Shown here in pieces: positions 1 to 5,671 of a stretch of DNA of 6,301 nucleotides. Within the stretch, counting starts at the first letter, position 1; each line of letters starts with the position of its first letter. Under the pieces are notes generated by a model. That model was not told where the DNA came from. It did no database searches and saw nothing but the letters and a program-made list of their open reading frames with translations. The stretch is from Gemmatimonadota bacterium. Lineage in GTDB: Bacteria; Gemmatimonadota; Gemmatimonadetes; Gemmatimonadales; GWC2-71-9. Location of the stretch: NCBI GenBank assembly GCA_003220975.1, contig QHTX01000138.1, forward strand, positions 878 to 7,178, read 5' to 3'. Both the position numbers and the translations under genes were made by a program.

Positions 1-281
1 CGCACGTAGTCGTCGATCTCGTGGAGCCGGTCCTCGCGGGTCATCCAGCTCGCGCCGACCCGGCGCTCCGCGGGGCTCTCGGTCAGATAGAAGCGTGACA
101 GCCCTTCGGGGGCGACCACGTAGCGTTTCCGGTCCTCGAGCACCCGCAGCTTCTCGAGGAATCGGCCGGCGAGCTGGGCGTAGCCGTGACAGGCGAACCA
201 CACCTCCTCCACCCCCCGCGGGCTCTCGCCCAAGGTGAAGTAGCGTGCCGTGCGGGACACGGTCAGGTGATGTTCCTGCAG
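1..281 (-). CDS. Alpha/beta-hydrolase esterase (phospholipase/carboxylesterase-like), N-terminal part only
   Basis: Translating the minus strand gives about 93 residues before the window edge. They match the start of a predicted serine-esterase family common in Bacteroidota and other environmental bacteria: TARYFTLGE (residues 11-19), VWFACHGYAQLAGRF (27-41), a beta-strand followed by HGY; VVAPEGLSRFYL (55-66); and GASWMTREDR (76-85). In this fold the HG segment helps form the oxyanion hole. The nucleophilic serine, acid and histidine would lie beyond the left edge, so activity cannot be confirmed. No membrane segment or signal peptide is visible, so a cytoplasmic enzyme is likely; the substrate is unknown. 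The start is uncertain. CTG at 281 has GGAGG five bases upstream and keeps the family-like HHLTV lead-in. GTG at 260 would drop HHLTV. An in-frame ATG at 324-326, with a weaker AGGT upstream, would translate hairpin sequence as FRVPTSAFRV, which looks like repeat-derived junk. Family call fairly sure; start not. Confidence 0.8.
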   Translation of the reverse strand, partial: MQEHHLTVSRTARYFTLGESPRGVEEVWFACHGYAQLAGRFLEKLRVLEDRKRYVVAPEGLSRFYLTESPAERRVGASWMTREDRLHEIDDYV

Positions 282-285
282 GAAC
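272..285. repeat. 14-bp perfect palindrome GTTCCTGCAGGAAC
   Basis: The sequence equals its own reverse complement. In the esterase transcript it could fold as a 5-bp stem with a UGCA loop that would include the proposed CTG start codon. It could equally be a dimeric protein site or chance. Its CCTGCAG core recurs at 334-340, in and next to the loop of the neighbouring hairpin. Confidence 0.6.
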
Positions 286-286
286 T

Positions 287-291
287 CCTCC
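287..291 (-). promoter_or_regulatory. Shine-Dalgarno candidate GGAGG for the esterase
   Basis: On the minus strand GGAGG lies five bases before CTG 281, an ideal spacing, but 26 bases before GTG 260, too far. It is the strongest ribosome-binding motif near this gene and is the main reason for choosing the rare CTG start. It lies just outside the heptamer hairpin. Confidence 0.4.
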
Positions 292-296
292 CCAAC

Positions 297-371
297 CCGG
301 AACGCGGAAGTCGGAACGCGGAACATCCCGGGACCTGCAGTTCCGCGTTTCGCGTTCCGCGTTCCGCGTTC
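297..371. repeat. Inverted arrays of a 7-bp repeat forming a long hairpin
   Basis: The left arm is four 7-bp units of GCGGAAC type: 297-303, 304-310, 311-317 and 318-324, the last one exact. The right arm is the reverse complement, about 4.6 units of GTTCCGC from 340 to 371, with one GTTTCGC variant at 347-353. Positions 298-324 can pair with 340-366: 27 positions with one G-U pair and two mismatches, around a 15-base loop (325-339) that contains CCCGGG. The right end touches the stop codon of the mannosidase (TGA, complement of 370-372). No T-run follows the stem in the direction of either flanking gene, so it is not a classical intrinsic terminator. It could act as a REP-like element, an mRNA-stabilising 3' end or an attenuator between the two minus-strand genes. 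Confidence 0.9.
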
Positions 372-3009
372 AAGTCACCAAGATCGTCACGATCTCATGC
401 GGCTCGGCGGTGAAGCGCACCGTCTGCCCCCGCCCCTCGAGCACCAGGGCCACCGACTCGCGCTCGTCGGCCCGCACGCGATGCGCGCTCTTCACGAGGT
501 CGCCCGCTCCGAAGCGCCACGCGCCCGCCACCTGCCGGTCGGTCGCGTTGTAGCAGCGCAGCACGAGGGGCGACCCCTGTTGCGCGGGCTTTACCGCCGA
601 TACCACGAGCCCCGCGCCCTCGAGCACCACGTCCACCGGGGCGGGCGTGAGGTCGAGCGCGTCGCGCAGCCAGAAGCCCCGCACGGGCAGAAACACGTCC
701 TCCCACAGGGCCGCGACCGCGTCTCCCCGCTCCAGCTCCGCCTGCGACACGGGCACGATCGCGAGCTCGACCCGGCTCGTGCCGAGGCATTGCGCCAGTG
801 GCGTCGCGATGGGCCAGCCCGCGTGCCCCGGCCGCGTGCCGAGATCGCCGCGCGACAGCTCACCCACGGCGCGCAACAGCGTCACGACGAGGTCGCCCGC
901 CGCCGTCCATTCGTACTCGAAGAATCCTGGCGCGAGCAGCGCGAGCCCGCGCCGTCCCATGGCCGCCGCGACGAAGCGGTGCGCCGGCGCCGTGGCGACG
1001 GGGGTCTCGAGCGCATAGCCGGCCGCCTGGCTCGAGAGCGGCGCGCGGGCGATGTTGCCGAACGCCGTCCCCGCCACGGCGGCGGCTCCGCCCAGCCCCG
1101 TGGGCGTGCGCGCGCGCAACCGGTGCCACGGGGCCGAGTTCTCGATCTCGAGGATGCAGCGCACGATGGGACTGTCGGCGTGCAGCATCACCACGAGCCG
1201 CACCGCGACCCGTCGCCCAATCGCGTACCGCGCTTCGAGCGCCGCGACGAGCGGCCCAGCCGCCAGGCGGCGCACCGTGATCGGTCCCGCGACGCGCACC
1301 GTCCGGTCGCCGGCGGGAGGACAATACGTGTACGTGTCGCCCGCGTCGCCGCCGTCCTCCAGCCGCAGCACGTCGTGGAAGCGCTCGCCCGTCCGGCGGT
1401 CGTGCAAGGCGAGCGACCCCGGGGGCTCGAGCGCGACCTCGATCCAGTGATTCACGAGCGAGCGACCCTGCACCGCAGCGCCCTCGCCCGCCGGCCTGCG
1501 GGACGACTCGGCGAGCGCCAGCCCGGCGACCCTCACTCCCAGCCCGGGCACCGTCGGCGCGCGAAACGCCACGCGCAACTGGTCCACTTCGTCGCAGTCC
1601 GGATAGTGCCGCATCGCGTCGAGGCGCTCGGTGGCGGTCCGCCGGTCGAGCAGCTGGACGGCGACGGTGCGTCCGTCGGGGCCGACCAGCGAGATCGGCC
1701 GATACCCCTCGCCGACGCGCACCGTCCGACCGGCCGAGCTTGGGCCGACGAGGATGTCGCGCCGGAACACGGTGATGTCCACCACGACGATCCCCCCCCG
1801 CGGCCGCGCCGCGGGGTTCCACAGCACGAGCGCAGGCCGCACGTCGGCGGCGCGCTCGCGCGCGACGTCGGGATCGTGGCGCACCAGCTCGTGCACGCTG
1901 CCCCGCACCAGCTCCGCCCCCAGCGCTTCCACCTCCGCGAGCCGCGCCGCCATCGCCCGCGCCACGTCGTCGCTGGCGCACCCCGCCAGCGTGTCGTGGA
2001 ACTGGCACTGCGCGAGCGTCCGCCAGGCCAGCTCGAGCAGCGGCCGGCGGTCGCGGCCGCCGTTGCGCCGGGCCAGGGCGGCGAGCGGCTCGGCGCAGCG
2101 CTCGAGCAGCAGCTCGGCCGCCGAATAGCGGCGCTTCAGCGGGGCACGGGTCGCGTGTACGCCCTGCAGCGTCCACGCGTACCGGTACGACCAGCGTAGC
2201 TCGCCCTGCAGCTCGGCGGGTTTCGCGCCCTCGGCGGCGGCCTGAAAGAACTCGTCGAGCCGCGACACGCGAAACGCGCTCTGCGGCTCCAGCTCGGCCA
2301 GCAGGTCGCGCAAGCGCGACACGTCGGGATACGCCGCGTGATGGTCGGCGCCGATGAACACGGGGATGTGCTTGCCGCCGGCGCGGCCGACCAGCGCGCC
2401 GCGCACCGGGGCCCAGGCCGCGAACAGCCCGTCCGCCGCGGCGCGCAACGCGGCGCCGATCTCGTAGCCGGCGGGCGGTAGATGCCACAGCAGCACGTCC
2501 TTGCGATCGAGGCCGTGCCAGTGGTACAGGTCCCGCTCTTGCCCCGGCTCGCCGCCCAGGCCGCGCCACACGACGCCGTAGCGGATCCCGAACTCGCGCG
2601 CCAGCGTAGGCCACGCCGCCGGGTGACCGAACGCATCGGGCGAGTAGAGCACGTCGAGTCTTCCGCCCCACCGCTCCGCGTCGGCCGCGCCCAGCAGCAG
2701 GTTGCGCACCAGCGCTTCGCCGGACGGGATCTGCTCGTCGGCGAGCACGTACCACGGACCCACCTGCAACCGGCCCGTCTTCACGAGCGCGCGCACGTCG
2801 CTCTCGCGCTCGGGCCGGGCTCGCAGGTAGTCCTCGAGCAGGATGGTCTGGCCGTCGAGCAGAAAGCTGCGGTACCCGGGGTCGACGTGCAGGCGCTCGA
2901 GCAGCTCGTCCACCACTGCGACGAGACGCGCCTGAAACGCGGCCGCCGGCAGATACCACTCGCGGTCCCAGTGCGTGTGGGGAATCAAATGAAAGATGAG
3001 TCCGGTCAT
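370..3009 (-). CDS. Glycoside hydrolase family 38 alpha-mannosidase
   Basis: 879 residues, very close to the length of bacterial GH38 enzymes such as E. coli MngB. Family enzymes are retaining, zinc-dependent and release terminal alpha-mannose. The N-terminal barrel (about 1-265) opens with PHTHWDREW (10-18), giving zinc ligands H13 and D15. YSPDAFGH (122-129) carries the expected nucleophile and zinc ligand D125. FIGADHHAAYPD (218-229) places D222 as the likely general acid. The helical domain (about 275-375) contains CQFHDTLAGC (335-344), with H338 as the fourth zinc ligand. The rest is beta-sandwich sequence ending in EPHEIVTILVT. All catalytic residues are present, so the gene looks intact. 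No signal peptide is seen, suggesting a cytoplasmic enzyme acting on imported mannosides or mannosyl-glycerate-like substrates; the exact substrate cannot be told. The ATG at 3009 gives a family-like short lead into HTHWD; no clear Shine-Dalgarno precedes it. It diverges from the phosphatase gene and lies upstream of the esterase on the same strand. Confidence 0.95.
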   Translation of the reverse strand: MTGLIFHLIPHTHWDREWYLPAAAFQARLVAVVDELLERLHVDPGYRSFLLDGQTILLEDYLRARPERESDVRALVKTGRLQVGPWYVLADEQIPSGEALVRNLLLGAADAERWGGRLDVLYSPDAFGHPAAWPTLAREFGIRYGVVWRGLGGEPGQERDLYHWHGLDRKDVLLWHLPPAGYEIGAALRAAADGLFAAWAPVRGALVGRAGGKHIPVFIGADHHAAYPDVSRLRDLLAELEPQSAFRVSRLDEFFQAAAEGAKPAELQGELRWSYRYAWTLQGVHATRAPLKRRYSAAELLLERCAEPLAALARRNGGRDRRPLLELAWRTLAQCQFHDTLAGCASDDVARAMAARLAEVEALGAELVRGSVHELVRHDPDVARERAADVRPALVLWNPAARPRGGIVVVDITVFRRDILVGPSSAGRTVRVGEGYRPISLVGPDGRTVAVQLLDRRTATERLDAMRHYPDCDEVDQLRVAFRAPTVPGLGVRVAGLALAESSRRPAGEGAAVQGRSLVNHWIEVALEPPGSLALHDRRTGERFHDVLRLEDGGDAGDTYTYCPPAGDRTVRVAGPITVRRLAAGPLVAALEARYAIGRRVAVRLVVMLHADSPIVRCILEIENSAPWHRLRARTPTGLGGAAAVAGTAFGNIARAPLSSQAAGYALETPVATAPAHRFVAAAMGRRGLALLAPGFFEYEWTAAGDLVVTLLRAVGELSRGDLGTRPGHAGWPIATPLAQCLGTSRVELAIVPVSQAELERGDAVAALWEDVFLPVRGFWLRDALDLTPAPVDVVLEGAGLVVSAVKPAQQGSPLVLRCYNATDRQVAGAWRFGAGDLVKSAHRVRADERESVALVLEGRGQTVRFTAEPHEIVTILVT

Positions 3010-3030
3010 CGCGCGGCTAAGCCTAAGGGG

Positions 3031-3065
3031 CTGACGCTACTCGCGCGAGCGGCGATATTCCCGCC
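3031..3065 (+). promoter_or_regulatory. Sigma-70-like promoter for the propeller/phosphatase gene, possibly leaderless
   Basis: CTGACG at 3031-3036 (four of six matches to TTGACA) and GATATT at 3054-3059 (four of six to TATAAT) are exactly 17 bp apart. Transcription would start about 6-7 bases after the second box, at or next to the ATG at 3066. No Shine-Dalgarno is visible before that ATG, which fits a leaderless mRNA. The promoter is a prediction from sequence only. Confidence 0.5.
3040..3049. promoter_or_regulatory. Palindrome CTCGCGCGAG in the promoter spacer
   Basis: A perfect 10-bp palindrome between the -35 and -10 boxes, in a 56-bp gap between two divergent genes. A repressor bound here would block the plus-strand promoter and could affect both genes. 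CG-rich palindromes of this length also arise by chance in high-GC DNA. Confidence 0.35.
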
Positions 3066-5420
3066 ATGTTCAAACGCCTCCTGCTCCTGCTGCCGGCGCT
3101 CGCGGGCGCTGCGCTCCTCGCCACCCGCCTCGTCCCCGGACCGCTGCGTGACGGCACGACGCAGCTCGCGTCGGGCTGGCGCATCCGGCCCGCCGGGCGT
3201 CAGGTGACGGTCGGCACGCTGCCGCTGAACCTCCTCACGCTGTCCGACGGGTCCGTGCTCGTCACGAACAACGGCTACGGGGAGAACGGCCTGATGCGGA
3301 TCGATCCCGTCAGCGCGCGGGTCGTGTGGCGGACGAGGCTCCCGGCCGCGTGGCTCGGGCTGGCACGCGCGGGCGGCGGCTGGCGCGACACGGTGTGGGC
3401 GAGCGGGGGGGCCACGAACCGCGTGTACCGGTTCGTGTGGCAGGGCGGCGCGGCGTGGGCGACGGACAGCGTGGCGCTCGCGGACTCGGGCGCGAACCTG
3501 TTCGCGGCCGGCATCGCGCTGCTGCGGCGTCAGGGACTCGTCGCGGTCGTCGGCAACTTGAGCGACTCCGTGTACCTGCTCGACGCCGCCACGCTCCAGC
3601 GCCGCGGCGCCGTGGCGGTCGGCCACCGGCCGTATACGGTGGTCGCGGACTCCACTCGTCTCTACGTCAGCGACTGGGGCGACTCGACGGTCTCGGTGAT
3701 CGATCTGACCGCCTATCCGCCTATCCGCCTATCCGCCTGGTTCGTCGGTCCCCATCCCTCGGCGCTGGCGCTGCGCGGCGGCGAGCTGTTCGTCGCGCTC
3801 GCGGGCTCGAACGGCGTGGCGCGCGTCGATCTCGCGACGGGCCAGGTGCGCGAGCAGCTGACGGTAGCCCTCGCGCCGCACGCCCCGGTGGGGAGCGATC
3901 CGAACGCCCTGGCGCTCTCGCCGGACGGCCGCACCCTGTACGTCGCCATGGCGGGCAACAACGCCGTCGCGGCCGTGCATCTGAACCCGGCGACCATGCA
4001 GGTGGCCGGACTGATCCCGGTGGGCTGGTACCCGACGGCCGTCGCCGTGGCGGCGGATGGGAAGACGCTGTTCGTCGCGAACGGCAAGGGCGCCGGCTCG
4101 CACGCGAACCCCGACGGCAGCTACATCGCCAACCTCATCACCGGGTCGGTCTCGATCATCCCGGCGCCCGACCGCGCGACCCTCGCGCGCTACACACGGG
4201 AGGTGTATGCGCTCAGCCCCTATTCGAATGCGCGCATCCGTCCGACGGTCCGAGCGTCCGACCGTCCGACGGAGGTGAAGCACGTCGTTTACATCATTCG
4301 GGAGAATCGCACCTACGATCAGGTGTTCGGCGACGTGTCCGAGGGGAACGGCGACCCGAGCCTGGCCATTTTCAACGACTCCATCACCCCCAACGCCCAT
4401 GCGATCGCGCGGCGCTGGGTCTTGTTCGACAATTTCTACGTAGACGGCGTGGTTTCGGCCGACGGCCACGAATGGAGCGACCGCGCGTTCGCGAACGATT
4501 ACAACGAGAAGACATGGCCGCAGAACTACTCGCACCGGCGCCCGTGGGATTTCGACAAGGGGGAAGACTTCGTGACCCCAGACGGGGCGTACCTCTGGGA
4601 CGCCGCCCGGCGGAAGGAGCTCTGGGTCGTGAACTTCGGCGAGCGCGCCGAGACGAACGTCGATTCGGGGAGGACCGGCGTCACCCGCTCCGAGCTCTCC
4701 GGGCTGCGGGACATCACGGTGCCCGAGTACCCGGCCTTCGTCCTGGCGATCCCCGACACCGTCCGCGCCCGTCTGTTCGCTGACTCGGTGGACAGCTGGG
4801 ACCGCCAGGGCCGTTTTCCGAGCCTCGTGATCATGGCGCTGCCTCGCGATCACACGCGCGGTCGCCAAGGGGGGGCGCCGACGCCGCGCTCCATGGTCGC
4901 CGACAACGACCTCGCGCTCGGACAGATCGTGGAGCGGCTATCCCACTCGCGGGCTTGGGATTCGCTCGCCCTCTTCGTACTCGAGGACGACGCCCAGGAC
5001 GGCCCCGATCACGTAGACGCGCACCGCTCGGTGCTGCTCGTCGCGTCGCCGTACGCGCGCCACGGGATCGTGGACAGCACGTTCTACACGACGAGCTCGG
5101 TGGTGCGCTCGATCGGGCTCATCCTCGGCTTGGAGCCGCTCAGCCAGTACGACGTGGCGGCCACGCCTCTCTGGAACGCCTTCTCGCGACGTCCCTCCGT
5201 GACGCCATTCACACACCTGCTAAACGTCTGGCCCCTGGACGAGCGCAACCCGCAGGCGTTTCGCTCGCGCATCCCCGCCAGCGATCTGGCGGACGCGGAC
5301 GCCGCGGACGAAGCCCTTCTGAACTGGGAGATCTGGACGAGCGTGCATCCGTCGGCGCCCCCTCCCGTCCGGCGATCACTGTCGTTTGAGCGGGGCAAAA
5401 CCCATAAAGACGCTCCGTAG
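3066..5420 (+). CDS. Exported YncE-like beta-propeller / alkaline-phosphatase-superfamily phosphoesterase fusion
   Basis: 784 residues. Residues 1-22 form a signal peptide or membrane anchor: FKR then a Leu/Ala-rich stretch. Residues about 45-365 are a YVTN/YncE-type propeller with blade motifs such as LFVALAGSNGVARVDLATG (241-259), SPDGRTLYVAMAGNNAV (285-301) and DGKTLFVANG (331-340). From about 403 a phosphoesterase domain related to the phospholipase C / AcpA family (PF04185) begins with HVVYIIRENRTYDQVFGD (406-423). By analogy with AcpA, E413 and N414 and the aspartates of LEDDAQDGPDHVDAHR (639-654; D641, D642) are probable metal ligands. S464 in VSADGHEWS is a possible nucleophile, less certain. 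The architecture matches the known bifunctional YncE / alkaline phosphatase family. It probably works outside the cytoplasmic membrane; the substrate is unknown. Oddities are two 8-bp tandem arrays inside the frame, encoding 216-224 and about 391-401. The ATG at 3066 starts the signal peptide and has no Shine-Dalgarno. It ends in TAG. Confidence 0.93.
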   Translation: MFKRLLLLLPALAGAALLATRLVPGPLRDGTTQLASGWRIRPAGRQVTVGTLPLNLLTLSDGSVLVTNNGYGENGLMRIDPVSARVVWRTRLPAAWLGLARAGGGWRDTVWASGGATNRVYRFVWQGGAAWATDSVALADSGANLFAAGIALLRRQGLVAVVGNLSDSVYLLDAATLQRRGAVAVGHRPYTVVADSTRLYVSDWGDSTVSVIDLTAYPPIRLSAWFVGPHPSALALRGGELFVALAGSNGVARVDLATGQVREQLTVALAPHAPVGSDPNALALSPDGRTLYVAMAGNNAVAAVHLNPATMQVAGLIPVGWYPTAVAVAADGKTLFVANGKGAGSHANPDGSYIANLITGSVSIIPAPDRATLARYTREVYALSPYSNARIRPTVRASDRPTEVKHVVYIIRENRTYDQVFGDVSEGNGDPSLAIFNDSITPNAHAIARRWVLFDNFYVDGVVSADGHEWSDRAFANDYNEKTWPQNYSHRRPWDFDKGEDFVTPDGAYLWDAARRKELWVVNFGERAETNVDSGRTGVTRSELSGLRDITVPEYPAFVLAIPDTVRARLFADSVDSWDRQGRFPSLVIMALPRDHTRGRQGGAPTPRSMVADNDLALGQIVERLSHSRAWDSLALFVLEDDAQDGPDHVDAHRSVLLVASPYARHGIVDSTFYTTSSVVRSIGLILGLEPLSQYDVAATPLWNAFSRRPSVTPFTHLLNVWPLDERNPQAFRSRIPASDLADADAADEALLNWEIWTSVHPSAPPPVRRSLSFERGKTHKDAP
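3711..3738 (+). repeat. 8-bp tandem repeat GCCTATCC x3.5 inside the phosphatase gene
   Basis: Exact units lie at 3711-3718, 3719-3726 and 3727-3734, followed by a half unit GCCT at 3735-3738. It encodes AYPPIRLSA (residues 216-224) in a propeller blade, after VSVIDLT and before WFVGPHPSALAL. At this place YncE-type propellers usually have a variable strand-loop-strand stretch. The three copies total 24 bp, so the frame is kept now, but a change by one or two units would shift it. Confidence 0.95.
4238..4272 (+). repeat. 8-bp tandem repeat GTCCGACS x4 at the domain linker of the phosphatase gene
   Basis: Units: GTCCGACG 4240-4247, GTCCGAGC 4248-4255, GTCCGACC 4256-4263 and GTCCGACG 4264-4271. 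The first and last units each lie in the 11-mer CCGTCCGACGG (4238-4248 and 4262-4272), a palindrome around a central C. It encodes roughly RPTVRASDRPT (residues 392-402), between the end of the propeller (ALSPYSNAR) and the start of the phosphoesterase domain (EVKHVVYIIRENRTYD). The unit differs from the repeat at 3711 but has the same period. Confidence 0.93.
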
Positions 5421-5671
5421 GTCGTTGCGGTAACGCGACTTTCTCGCCGCTCGGAGGCCATGCGGCGTCAGCGCCACGCCATGTAGGTGTTTCCTTACAG
5501 GCTGGTGACGGCAGGACAAGGCGTGGTGACGGCCGCGCGTCACCGTCGACTCGCTGCGTCCACCATCGCGTAACCATTGTGTCACAAGCCCTTCCCCGGG
5601 GCACGCGCCAGCCCGCGCACCGTGTGCGCATCCACGCTCGCCTGTCGCCGGACCTCGGCACAGCGATTGCG
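5421..5671. other. Non-coding gap between the phosphatase and GH-A/glycosyltransferase-type genes
   Basis: 251 bp with no recognisable gene. Just after the TAG, GTCGTTGCGGTAACGCGAC (5421-5439) can form a small bulged stem followed by TTTCTC, a weak terminator candidate. TGTAGG...CCTTACA (5482-5499) is another small imperfect stem. A cluster of GGTGACG half-sites lies at 5503-5544. TTGTG-T-CACAA (5577-5587) is an 11-bp inverted repeat. I see no convincing -35/-10 pair. The frame of the downstream gene stays open upstream of its ATG, at least back to about 5570, so part of this gap could be coding if a GTG such as 5579 or 5624 is used. Confidence 0.5.
5503..5544. repeat. Direct and inverted GGTGACG half-sites, possible operator
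   Basis: TGGTGACGGC occurs at 5503-5512 and again at 5524-5533, 21 bp apart, about two helical turns. The second copy also forms an inverted repeat with CGTCACC at 5538-5544: a 7-bp stem and 6-base loop. Three half-sites within 42 bp, about 130 bp before the downstream ATG, could be a regulator binding site. The alternative is a chance hairpin in GC-rich DNA. Confidence 0.4.

Noticed and set aside
297..371. CRISPR array or classical intrinsic terminator
   Set aside because: Units are 7 bp with no spacers, and no T-run follows the stem on either strand.
186..553. Two plus-strand open frames (186-413 and 245-553) with SAFRVPRSAF-like peptides
   Set aside because: The peptide is the translation of the heptamer repeats, and the frames run antisense to the esterase and mannosidase.
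397..2199. 600-codon open frame on the plus strand, antisense to the mannosidase
   Set aside because: Its translation is rich in Arg, His, Pro and Ala with no motif, as expected opposite a high-GC gene. The minus-strand frame has all GH38 catalytic residues.
2262..2282. SAFRVSR peptide within the mannosidase resembling the heptamer repeat translation
   Set aside because: Only CGCGTTTCGCGT is shared and there is no tandem structure; the residues fit a normal GH38 segment before LDEFF.
860..2959. 699-codon open frame on the minus strand in a different frame within the mannosidase
   Set aside because: Arg/Ala-rich low-complexity translation with no family motif; a composition shadow of the real frame.
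3326..4783. 485-codon plus-strand frame inside the phosphatase gene, and the 379-codon frame opposite it
   Set aside because: Arg/Gly-rich shadows without motifs; the 3066-5420 frame carries the signal peptide and conserved domains.
5591..5600. CCCCGGGG palindrome in the right-hand gap
   Set aside because: An 8-bp GC palindrome is expected by chance at this composition and has no partner motifs.
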